From NCBI GenBank assembly GCA_001972305.1, contig BDDD01001975.1, positions 9,100 through 73,099 of the forward strand: 64,000 nucleotides of DNA. Direction: 5' to 3'. The stretch comes from Cephalotus follicularis (Eukaryota > Streptophyta > Magnoliopsida > Oxalidales > Cephalotaceae). A program made the translations under genes and the position numbers. Positions within the stretch are counted from its first letter, which is position 1. The number at the start of each line of letters is the position of its first letter. The notes under the pieces were generated by a model. That model did no database searches. It had not been told where the DNA came from and saw nothing but the letters and a program-made list of their open reading frames with translations. This document shows, piece by piece, positions 33,229 to 43,770 of the stretch.

Positions 33229-34615
33229 GGGTAAATTGCACAAAAACACCTTAGTTTTACACCCGTGGACACTTTAGCACCTGAAGATTGCAAAATGACA
33301 AAGTCACACCTCGTTATTAACGTTGTTAACAGAAATTGCAAAGTACAATACTACCCTTATCAGTCATCGTTGACAATACAATACTACTGTTCCTTTCTAG
33401 CGAAATACAATATTGCTTGCCCCATCCCTTACTCTCATCACTTTCATCTCCATGGCCACGAACACGCAGCGTCTGCCTCCACCACCCTCACGCTCCTGGC
33501 GAAGTTTGCGTCGTGTGTGCCTTCAGTGAACTCCTTCGACCACCACATCAACTCCACATGGGGCCTCTCTAAACCGGCCACTGTGGGCTTGTTGGACCAC
33601 CGCCATATCACCATTCAACTGCAATCTCTGGACGATATCTCCCTTGCCTGGTCCAGAGAATCCCGAGCCTTCAACAACAAGAGTTTCCTCCTGCTATGCC
33701 GGTCCCCTGACTCACGTCGCTGAGACTCTTTTCTTGCTGCGGTTTCGGGCCTGCCTCTCCCTCGCCATAGTTCCCACAAACAGCAGCCTCACAGACAAAC
33801 AACCACAACCTTCTCCTCAAACAACGAACTGGAAAATACAAAAACAGAGCCAGCTACCGATACCATACTACTGCCACTCCATCATAGCCCGCCGTGACCA
33901 AGCGATAATAAACAACCATTCATCCCCTGCCTTCAATCGAAACACAGCCCCATATCCACCACCTCATAAGCACAACACCCTAAACAGAGCAATCCAAACC
34001 ATAGCCTCAACAACACCAGCGGCACTACCACATCACCTACATAAATTCGTTATCATCAACAAACCTGTCACAAACAAATTGAAACCGAAATCGCATCAAC
34101 CACCGAGCACCACCATGCCTTCAATACCCACTCAAATCCGTAGCTTCCGTTGTCAATAACACAAACTCATAGCCACAAAACAAAAACACCAAGATAGAGA
34201 GAATCTGTGAGATGAAAGAACAGGCGAGAAAGAAATAGAAACCAGAGAGAGCGACGAAGACCACTTTTCCCCCTCTCCACTGGTGGGCGCTCTTGCTCCT
34301 GCCGCCAGCCCCCCTGCCCCATCCCTCCCCATAGCTCTGTCGGCTGCTATCTCCTTTTGCCAGGCCCAATCCAGCAAATATGTGTGTGTTTTAAAAGAGA
34401 GAGGTCTGAAGGGGGTATTTTTGGTATTAACAAAATATTATTAATATAATGCTGACGTGACAGTGTAAAACTAACGGATCGACTAACGGTAGATTAACGG
34501 CAGGTGTCTAACTGTCTATAAAACAGCATCATAAGTGTCAAAATTTCTGTTTTGAATCTTCAGGTGCTAAAGTGTCCACGGAGATAAAACTCAGGTGTTT
34601 TTGTATAATTTACCC
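33229..34615. mobile_element. Non-autonomous Mutator-like element (Pack-MULE candidate)
   Basis: The terminal inverted repeats are about 61 bases: GGGTAAATTGCACAAAAACA at the left pairs with the right end TGTTTTTGTATAATTTACCC, and GTGGACACTTTAGCACCTGA is matched exactly. It is flanked on both sides by TTTTAATTT (33220-33228 and 34616-34624), a perfect 9-base target duplication. Copy 1 has the uninterrupted site at 29133-29150. No transposase is present. The interior is GC-richer than its surroundings and contains a DUF4283-like segment, so it has captured foreign sequence. Confidence 0.9.
33487..33711 (+). pseudogene. Captured DUF4283-like gene fragment
   Basis: The frame open over 33265-33723 contains LLAKFASCVPSV, then HINSTWGLSKPATVGLLDHR, HITIQLQSLDDISLAWSRES and a LLLCRSPD ending. 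This follows the DUF4283 pattern KF..P......W.L....VGLLD.RH..I.L....D...AW.RE......F.....PD. DUF4283 domains occur in plant LINE ORF1 proteins and in stand-alone zinc-knuckle genes, so either could be the source. No ATG begins the domain proper and no zinc knuckle follows. A GLPLPRH segment just downstream in another frame may continue the domain (family consensus GLPLHLF), which would imply a frame change. It is a gene fragment; expression is unknown. Confidence 0.65.
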
Positions 34616-36174
34616 TTTTAATTTAAGTATAATTGGTCACCTATTTAATTTTGTCAATTTAATAAAAATGCTCTACATTACTAGATTTGGATTTGGGAGT
34701 ATGGTTACGTGCAAAAAAGCTATTAGCACACCCACGACGCCTGTCATAAAGACGGTATATATAATTACTAACATTGTGTTCAGTTCATTTAATTATTTGT
34801 GATTGATTGTTTTAGATAAGGATAACAAATAACCAAAAACAACAAAATCCACTTGGGAGGCTTAACAGTGGATTTCGGTGTCTCTTGGAGGCTGGTTTGG
34901 GTGGCTAGAGCGTCTGTGACGGTAGTGGCATCTTGAGTGTTTTGGAGCTTGCCGTTTGTTGGTGCAATAGTAGCTCAGTTTTGGCACCGGATGGTGGCTG
35001 CTTGGAGGTTGTTGGCTTCGTTGGTTTTGGGGTTTGGACAGGTTATGGGTATTTGATGGAGGTGATGCAGATAAATGGAGGTTTGAGGTTGTTAAATTAG
35101 AGGTTTTTTTCTTGTAATTTTGCTGGTGTAACTTTGTAGTTGTAGATTTTTTTGTGTAGTTTCTTTGTTGTTTTTCTGTTATAGCTGGTTCTCTTGGTTT
35201 CTAATTTTTTTGGTTGTTCTATTGATGTTCACTGTAGCTCCCTTTATAGAGGCTGGGGTTAGGCGTTGGGGAATTTTGGGTTGCAATTCTTGGGGGAAAT
35301 TGGGTAGGAAGAAGGGTTGTTGGTTTTCGGTGGTTGGGGAGGCTGATGTATTTGTTGCATGAGGATGAGTTATAGACTAATGTAGGTAGTGATGAAATGG
35401 TGCAGGAGCTGATGGGCAGTTAGTTTTCTTTTTTCTTTTTTCTTTTTTCTTTTTTTACTTTTGTATTTTCCTTTTTTTGTAATTTTCGTTTTTATTTTAA
35501 TGTATTAAAAAAAGGGCTAAAGTGGTAGTCTGGTCCAATCTAGTCGCAACAACTCAAGTCCAAGAATTCAAGTTTTAAGTCCAAAGACAAATGTAAAACC
35601 TGGATCTAACTCGAATCCAATAACCCAAATATCATCTCTAAAGACTAATCCAATAATTGGCTCAAAAGACTCAAATCCACCCATTTAAAAATCAGGAAAT
35701 TGGGCAAAATAAAGTGGGTTGCGTTTAACACAAAAATGGGCTAAGGATCCAAATTAAAAAATTGGACAAAGATTAGAAATTAAGGAAATCAATTAAGACC
35801 TAACAATCTATATCATAGGCTGAAGAACATAACTCAATAGTTCAAAATGGTTGGTTCAAATGATTTAATTATATGTATTAATTTCACTTTGAAGCCCAAA
35901 GGAAAAAAAAAAAAAGATTTGTATTTCAACTCAAAATTTGAATATGTATAAAAAAAAAAAAACAGTAGCAAAACTAAACTATACAAAATCGGATATCAAT
36001 AGCTATCATTTTTTGTACGTTTGACATGCAATGGGAAGTCTACAAAGACGTGAATCTGAGTTTGGCCGACTCGTCAATGGCTAAGGAAACACATAATTTT
36101 TTTTTAATATTAATTTTAATTTTTATTTATATATTATATATTTATATATTTTTTTTTTGTGTGCAAAATTTACA

Positions 36175-37021
36175 ATAAACTACAAGCCTGTCGTGGGATA
36201 AAACTGTATTTAGGGTAAAAGCGAAATAAAAGTACAAGCATGTCGCAGGATAAAACCATACTTAAGGCAGAAACTATATCACAACTCTTCACGGGATAGT
36301 ACCGTACTTGAGATTGATGTCGACTTTTTACGGGATGGCACTGTAATTGAAATCAAAAGATGAAATTTTGAAGAAATGCCCGTCGCGGGATATCACCGTA
36401 CTTGAGGTCGAAAGATGAAATTTCAAAGAGGCAAGACCATTCAGGATAGCACCGTACTTGAGGTCGAAAAGCAATTCTTCACGGGATAACATCGTACTTA
36501 AAGTCGGAGAGCAGAATAAAAATACAAACCCTTCGTGGGATAACATCGTATTTAAGGTTGATATTGACTTTTCGCGAGATAGCACCCTACTTGAAGTCAA
36601 AAGATGAAATTTCATAAAGGTAGGCCCGTTACGGGATAGCATCGTACTTTAGACCGAAAACCGAATCATGACTCTTCGCAGGATAGTACCATACTTGAAT
36701 TCGGAGAGAAGAATAAAAATACAAACTCATCGCGGGATAGCGCCATACTTGAGGTTGATGTTGACTCTTTGCGAGATAGAACCGTACTTGAAGTAAAAAA
36801 GTGAAATAAAAGTACAAGCTTGTCGTCGGATAAAACTGTACTTAAGGCATAAACCGAATCACGACTCTTCGTGGGATAGCACTGTACTTGAAGTCAAAGA
36901 GCGGAATAAAAAATACAAACTAACATCGTACATAAGGTTAATGTTGACTCTTCACAGGATAACACTATACTTGAAGTCAAAAAGTGAAATAAAAGTACAA
37001 GCCTGTCGCGGGATAAAACCG
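36175..37021 (+). repeat. Tandem array, GATAGCACCGTACTTGA core, copy 2
   Basis: About seventeen cores continue the array of copy 2 and extend it beyond the part present in copy 1. The array is broken by the Tekay insertion at 37022 and resumes at 42561. Confidence 0.85.
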
Positions 37022-39621
37022 TGTGATGTCCCACGCTCGGAGGGCCGAACACGTCGTGCCACTTGCGATAATATACAGTCAAATACGGTAATCGGGCCTA
37101 GGTAGTGTTTTAAAAAGTAGCATAATTTAAAATTTATTACAACACATGTAATACATCAAGCTTCATAAGTAATAATGGTAAATCATACTAATTATTACAA
37201 GCATGAGTTCTAGTACGATATCAACACAAATACCAGTACGAGTTTAATACATATTAAAAGCAATAAAGCATTACAATCTTAAAGTCTTCAATGGAAAGGT
37301 AGAACTAGCAATCTCAACGACCACGGGTCACGAAGGATGGGTTAGACATAGGGCCAAATAGATACATCCCCGTGCACAAATTATGATATGTACAAGTATG
37401 CATTATCATGTAAGTGTGTAAGTGTATAATGTCAAATATCAAGTGTACATAAATGATGTATAGCAAGTAGAATGCATGAATGCAAATTTCAATCTACCAG
37501 CCGCATACAACCGTCCCATACCGGTGTATAAGAGTGGGATCTAATATCATCAGTCCTATCAATCATCTAACAGAAAATCAATGGTAGAGTGCGAGTACAC
37601 TCCCATCAAATCAAGTAAATCCTATAGAGCATATGACCTCAAATATGTATAAGTCAAATCAAGTCAATATCAAGTGGCAATCTAACCCCCAAAAAGTAGT
37701 CCTGTAGAAAGGACGGCTAGACCAGCAAAGTAGATTTAGAAAGATAGATTAAACCCACTAAGCCTTCTTAGTAGTAAGTGCTGACTAAGTGCCTACTCAG
37801 TGGTAATTGCAGACTGAGCACATGCATGGTGATAAGTGCCACTAATACGCATACTTGGTGGTAAGTGCCGACAAGTGCATCCTCAATGGTAAGTGCCATC
37901 ATGCACGCAACATTAAGTGCAATCTAAGCATATTCACAATGGTAAGTGCCAATGGAGGAAAATAGTTATGCATGTAAGCAGTTCAAATAATATTATCGCC
38001 AGAAGATTGGTGACGACCCAATAAGGGAAAAAATATAGTATATATAATGATCTTCTCACACCTGACTAGGGTCAAGAAGTAGCTCTATTATGAACAATTA
38101 ATCAATACAAATCAATAGTAAAAGCCAATAGATGGAAAAGATCCAACAGGGGGAATAATGGAAATTTAACCAACTTTGGCCAGCTTGAATGGAGATCGCT
38201 AAGCACCTATGGTCACAGTCAAATCTAAAAAGTGTCAATCAACGCCACTACACAATCGTGTAATACAAAGGGTCAGTCGATGGGTGGACTGTAGACCCAA
38301 ATCAGTTAGTCAAGCAATCTAATGGTCAATGGATCAGTTAACCAATTGTGTCATTCAAAAGTGTTGTACAATCAATTGATCTGTAGAAAGATTGAACATG
38401 ACCAGCCTAACAAGAGAGAAAACAATTTAAAAGGCTTGAGTGATCTCAAGATCAATCTGATCAAGCAGATATATTTGAAAACGGATTTAAATAGTTTAAA
38501 TAGTAGAAAACAGGGCCTAAGAGGCGGCGAAAATCAAAGCCTTAATTCAGTTATGTAGAAAATGTACTAAGCGGCGACAATTTGACTCAAGAGGCGACGC
38601 TTAGAGGTTAGTGCTTAGTTGGCAACGCTTAGCAATTGTCGAAAGCGCTTAGAATTAGGGTGAACCCAGGGTTAAGCGGTGACGGTTAACATCAAAGCAT
38701 CAACGCCTTAGTCAGGATTCGTATGGTTTCCAGGTATAAACTGTACTAAGCGGCAATGCTTTTGGGTAGCGCCAACGCTTAGACAGACAGTAGCATTATC
38801 CAGATTTAGTTTTCAAAGCCATTTTCATCCCAATATTTTGTCAAATCATTTTCTTCAAGTTTTAAGTGTTTGTACTAGTCTTTTAGGATCCTTTAATCAG
38901 TTTAAAAACCATTGTTTCAGGGATTAAACCCTAGAATTAATACTAGGTCAAGTACCAAAATAAACCCTAAATAGCACTATCAAACCAATCCATAACCAAA
39001 TCAGTCACGCAAACAGTTTATATAAGTTACAATAGGCATAATCAATAGCATTTTAGGTAGAGAAACTCTACCAAAATACTTGGAGCTTGTAGGTTGCTCA
39101 AACTGCAAATTTAAGAGATTGGAATCAAGTCCAAGGATCCTCAAGCTCTAGCTTCAATGAAGGTTGTAGTATGATGTTGTTGTTGATCTAGAGACAAGGA
39201 GAAGACTGAATCTTCTTCCTTTGGAGTTGGGAAGTTTGGTAGGGTGAGAGATGAGAGCAAGTTATCTTATGTTTCCGTGTCCAGTAAAGTGAAGTGTGTT
39301 AGCTAATCAGTGCAGTAGTATTAGTAGTGAAGGAAGAAAGGATAAGTGGTGGGGAAAAAGGAGTGGACACAGGTAAGGCTAGGGATTTTGTGGGATAAGT
39401 GTTGTGTGGGTTGAGTTTTAGAGTAAAGCAAGTGGTCTACAATGATAGTTGCCCCACATTCCTGAAAAGAAGATATAACGAGCCCAAATAATAAAAGAAA
39501 TAGGTATACATATAAATAATAATTAGGATGAGTATAAAATACTCCAATCCAACAAATATGAATAGGGTACATATAGTACCGAGCATACAATAAAATACAA
39601 TAGATAAATTTGGGCGTTACA
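37022..39621 (-). repeat. 3' LTR (left) of the minus-strand Tekay element
   Basis: 2600 bases ending GGGCGTTACA. On the minus strand it starts TGTAACGCCC next to a GAAGGGAGAA purine tract (plus 39622-39631). At 38510-38790 it holds a cluster of AAGCGGCGAC, GCGACGCTTAG and GCCAACGCTTAG words. A run of GGTAAGTGCC-like repeats with 25-35 base spacing lies at 37770-37950. Confidence 0.8.
37770..37960. repeat. Degenerate GTGGTAAGTGCCGA repeats
   Basis: Words of the type GGTAAGTGCCNA(C/A)TAA recur about seven times with intervals of 25-35 bases inside the Tekay LTR. Moderately degenerate. Confidence 0.6.
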
Positions 39622-39689
39622 TTCTCCCTTCATATAAGAATCTAATCCCCATATTCACAATCAGAAAAGGAAAGAATATCTCTTTGTCA

Positions 39690-41014
39690 TGTCATTTTTC
39701 CTCTCCCAGGTGCAATCCTCTGTACCGTGATGCTCTTATAGAACCTTGACTAGAGGAATGGTGTTGTTCCTCAATACTCTGACCTCTATGTCGACGATTC
39801 AGATGATACTTCCTCAATTGAAAAACATGAAACATGCCATGAACACTTGACAACACTAGAGGTAAGGCAAGTCTGTAAGCAAGACGGCCTATCCACTCCA
39901 AGATCTCGAAAGGTCTAATGAAACATGGAGAAAGCTTCCATTTTTTTTTTCTGAATCTCATAACAGCCTTGGTTGGCGACACCTTCAGAAACACATGGTC
40001 ACCAATCTCAAATTCCAAATCTCTCCGATGAACATCGGCATATCTCTTTTGTCGATCATGTGCTATCAGCAATTGGTCTAGAATAAGTCTCACATTCTCA
40101 TAGGTGATATGAACCATCTCCAGTCCCAAAAGGCTTCTTTTGCCAACTTATCTCAACAAACTGGTGATCGACATTTTCTACCATACAGTGTTTCATACAG
40201 GGTCATCCGAATACTCTCATGATAGTTGTTACTATAAGAGAACTCAAGAATGGGAAAATCATTATCCCAACAGCCTCTGAAGTCAAAACCACATGCCCGA
40301 AGCATGTCTTCCAGTGTTTGTATGGTTCTTTCAGACAATCCATCTGTTTGGGAGTAAAAAGCAGTGCAAAAACTCAATTGCGTACCCATAGCTATTTTGC
40401 GGCTTCTTCCAGAACGTAGAAGTGAAACGAATATCTCTGTCCTATACTATGCTGACTGGGGCTCCATAAGGCCTAATTATCTCTTTCACGTACAACCGAG
40501 ACAATCTATCCAATGAATAAGTCATCCGAATAGGTATGAAGTTAGCCGACTTCATGAGTCGATCGAGCACTATCCATATAGCATCATGCTTGTTACGTGT
40601 CAATGGAAATCTGGAAACAAAATCCATGGTCAAATGCTTCCACTTCCACTTGGGAATAGGCAAGGGCTGAAGCAAACCCACTGGCCTCTTGTGTTCTGCC
40701 TTAACCTGTTGACAAATTAGACATCTGGCAATGAATGCTGTAATGTCTTGCTTCATACCTTTCTACCAATAGCCAAGTTTAAGGTCTTGGTACATCTTTG
40801 TACTCCCAAGATGAATGGAGAAACAATATATGTGGGCTTGAGATAGAATCTCTTCCTTTAGCTCGTTGTTGGTTGGAACACAAACTCTGCCTTGGTACCT
40901 TAACATACCATCTGCAGTCCGAGTGAAATCCAGTTTCAAATATTCATATGTGGCTGTAGCTACTTTCTGTAACTCTGCATATCCGATCAAGCAAAGACTA
41001 CTGCGTGTAAACAA
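39690..41014 (-). pseudogene. Tekay-type integrase region with chromodomain traces
   Basis: Read from 41014 downward, the region covers the zinc-binding N-terminus (RVCVPTNNELKEEILSQAH, then CLICQQVKAEHKRP), the catalytic core (PIPKWKWKHLTMDFV, HDAIWIVLDRL, FCTAFYSQTDGLSERTIQTL, YETLYGRKCRSP) and the C-terminal part (RPFEILEWIGRLAYRLALP, FHVFQLRKY). Traces of a chromodomain lie near 39700-39790. LQPLPIPKWKW is typical of Tekay/Del. Several breaks. Confidence 0.8.
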
Positions 41015-41150
41015 AAGAAAATATCATACCAACTCTCCTGCGACTCGAGGCATTTGTGACTACATTCGTCTTCTCTGGGTGATACTCAATATCACAGTTG
41101 TAGTCGTTAAGTAGCTCAAACCAGCTCCTCTGTTTGATGTTTAACTCTTT

Positions 41151-41606
41151 CTATGAGAAGAGGTGCTTCAGGCTCTTATGGTCAGTAAAGACTACAAACT
41201 TGGTGTCATAAAGGTAGTGAATCCATTTGCGAAGAGCAAAGACAATGGCAACTAACTCAAGATCATGCACCGGGTAGTTCTCTTCATGAGGTTCAATCTT
41301 CTTGGACCCATAAACTATCACTTTCCCATACTGTATAAGGACACATCTAAGTCCTTTCTCTGAAGCATCTGTATAAACCACAAAGTCTTCATTCCCATCA
41401 TGTAAAACCAAGATAGGAGTAGAAATCAAACGCTCATTCAGCTCTTGAAAACCCTTGGTTAAGCCTGCTTTGGTGAGAGTAATACCAGGATGGGTGACCT
41501 TCTGGGAAGTCTCACCAAATCCGTCAATAAGGGAAAAACCGTGTGGGACAAAGTGCCATGTATTTACGGGGGCCGCATCTTGAACCCAAAGTGGACAATT
41601 TCTCAT
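41151..41606 (-). pseudogene. Gypsy RNase H region
   Basis: [20 protein letters not shown] begins the RNase H domain, with [38 protein letters not shown] and [12 protein letters not shown] landmarks. The upstream RT is lost where the element is joined to LTR sequence. Broken. Confidence 0.75.
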
Positions 41607-41642
41607 GTGGTCAAGGATTTGGTCGTTACAATTGGTGCTTTA

Positions 41643-42560
41643 GTCGAGTTTCGTATCTTTTCCAGGTATAAACTGTACTAAGCGGCGATGCTTCTAGGTA
41701 AAGTGTCAGCGCTTAGATAGACAGTAGCATTGTCCAGGTTTAGTTTTCAAAGTCATTTTCACCCCAATCTTTTGTCAAATCATTTTCTTCTAGTTTTTAG
41801 TGTTTGTACTAGTCTTTTATGGTCCTTTAATCAATTTAAAAATCATTGTTTCAAGGATCAAACCCTAGAATTAATTCTAGGTCAAATACCACAATAAACC
41901 CTAAATAGCACTATTAAACCAATCCACAACCAAATCAGTCACACAAACAGTTTATAGAAGTTACAACAGGCATAATCAGTAGCATTTTAGGTAGAGAAAC
42001 TCTACCAAAATGCTTGAAGCTTTTGGGATGCTCAAACTACAGAAATAAGAGATTGAACTCAAGTTCAAGGATTCCCAAGCTCTAGCTTCAATAAAGGTTG
42101 TAGTATGATGTTATTGTTGATCTAGAGACAAGGAGAAGACTGAATCTTCTTCCTTTGGAGCTGGGCAATTCGACAAAGATAGATGAGAGCAAGTGTGTCT
42201 TATGTTTCCTTAGTGTCCAGTAAAGTGAAGTGTGTTAGCTTATAAGTGTAGTAATATTAGTAGTGAAGGAAGTAAGGATAAGTGGTGGGGAAAAAAGGAG
42301 TGGACACGAGTGAGGCTAGGGATTTTGTGGGATAAGTGTTATGTGGGTTGGGTTTAATGTAGAATCAAATGGTCTACAATGATAATGGCCCCCACTTTCC
42401 CAAAAACAAGATATAACGAGTCTGAATAATAAAAGAAATAGGTATACATATAAATAATAATTAGGATGATTATAAAATACTCCAATCAAACAAATACAAA
42501 TAGGGTACATATACTACCGAGCATACAATAAAATATAATAGATACATTCGGGTCATTACA
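41643..42560 (-). repeat. 5' LTR (right) of the minus-strand Tekay element, partial
   Basis: It aligns with 38709-39621 of the left LTR, including CCAGGTATAAACTGTACTAA and an AAGCGGCGATGCTT word. On the minus strand it begins TGTAATGACCCGAATG. The part of the LTR beyond 41643 and the primer site are missing. Confidence 0.8.
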
Positions 42561-43260
42561 AACCGTACTTAAGGCAGAAATTGGATCAAGACTCTTTGCG
42601 GGATAGCACTGTACTTGAAGTCGGAGAGCGGAATGAAAAATACAAACTCGTCGCGGGATAGCAATGTACTTGAGGTTGATGTTGATTCTTCACGTGATAG
42701 CACTGTACTTGAAGTCAAAAAGTGAAATAAGAGTATAAGCTTGTCGCAAGATAAAACCGTACTTAAGGCAGAAACTGGATCACAACTCTTCGCGGAATAG
42801 CACCGTACTTGAAGTCAGAGAGAGAAATAAAAAATACAAACCTATCGCTGGATAGCACAGTACTTGAAGTTGATGTTGACTCTTCACGGTATAGCACCGT
42901 ACTTAAACTCAAAAATGAAATTTCTAAGACATGCTTGTTGCGGATAGCACCGTGCTTAAGGCTGAAGTCACGACCCTTCGCAGGATAGCACCGTACTTGA
43001 GGCTGATGTCACGACCCTTTGCGGGATTCCATTGTACTTGAGGTCGAAAGATGAAATTCAAAAGAGATAGGGATAGCATTGTACTTGAGGCCGAAAACCG
43101 ATCATGACTCTTTGCGGAATAGCACCATACTTGAAGTTGGAAAGCAGGATAAAAATACAAACTCGTCGCGGGATAGCATCATACTTGAGGTAGATGTTGA
43201 CTCTTCGCGGGATAGCACCGTACTTGATGTTAAAAGATGAAATTTAAAGATAGGTCAGAT
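42561..43260 (+). repeat. Tandem array, GATAGCACCGTACTTGA core, distal part
   Basis: About fifteen further cores resume exactly after the Tekay target duplication. Spacers include the GTTGATGTTGACTC, GAGAGCGGAAT and GGCTGATGTCACGACCC classes. The array peters out by 43260. Confidence 0.85.
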
Positions 43261-43389
43261 CATTTGTTCTGATATGAGGTGAACTTTCCAAGAAGCTATC
43301 TAAAACTTTCTTGTATCACCTATGCACAGCTTGCAAAACAAAATTATGTTGAATGTATGCATGATATGCCCCATGTTTATGCTTATGTG

Positions 43390-43770
43390 GTGATGCCATG
43401 CATATGAAAATGTCATGATTAATGCAAATGTAGTGATTGATGTGTATGTCGCAATGTCGCGCATATGAAAATGTCATGATGCAAAGCATGTGAGAATATC
43501 ATAATGCAATACATAAGGGCCCTGTTTAGATATATGTCATGATGTCATGCATATGAAAATGTAGTGATGCAATGCGTATGCCCCTTGTTTATGATGGTAC
43601 ATGTATGAAAATGTCATGATTAATGCATATAAAAGTCACGATTAATGCACGTGCCCTTTGTTTATGATGTCATGCATATGAAAATGCCATGATTAATGCA
43701 TGTGCCCCTAGTTTATGATGTCATCATGCATATGAAAATGTCATGTTTAATGCATATGCCCCTTGTTTAT
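43390..43770 (+). repeat. Minisatellite with GCATATGAAAATGTCATGAT core
   Basis: The core recurs about six to seven times (near 43400, 43458, 43546, 43605, 43676 and 43729) with partners AATGCATATG and CCCCTTGTTTATGATGTC. The spacing is irregular, 50-90 bases. Confidence 0.8.

Larger units (their letters stand above)
32951..36774 (+). repeat. Tandem duplication, copy 2
   Basis: Copy 2 repeats 28863-32950 in the same orientation but lacks the segment equivalent to 29371-31048 (junction at 34852/34853). It has also gained a Mutator-like element at 33229-34615. Its simple-sequence stretch at 36100-36160 is an AT run where copy 1 has (TTTTG)n. Copy 2's array runs on past the duplication boundary into 36775-37021. 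Confidence 0.85.
37022..42560 (-). mobile_element. Minus-strand Ty3/gypsy chromovirus (Tekay/Del type), internally deleted
   Basis: It is bounded by TGTGATGTCC and GTCATTACA and flanked on both sides by AACCG (37017-37021 and 42561-42565), a perfect 5-base target duplication within the tandem array. The left (3') LTR is 37022-39621. The right (5') LTR survives only as 41643-42560. Between them lie integrase (with chromodomain traces) and RT/RNase H remnants. Gag, protease and most of RT are missing. The shared LTR parts differ by roughly 10 percent by eye, so it is a fairly old fossil with many breaks. Confidence 0.88.

Noticed and set aside
33644-34159. 171-residue open frame in the MULE
   Set aside because: It overlaps the DUF4283 frame in another phase and is Pro/Thr/His-rich from CA-rich sequence. 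It is more likely captured untranslated sequence than a gene.
28863-36774. Reading the two similar 4 kb blocks as an LTR pair of one element
   Set aside because: They abut directly, begin inside RNase H coding sequence and end inside a tandem array. No primer site or purine tract separates them.
43390-43770. Repeat-spacer pattern resembling a CRISPR array
   Set aside because: Spacers are variants of one another, spacing is irregular, and the context is a plant retrotransposon untranslated region.
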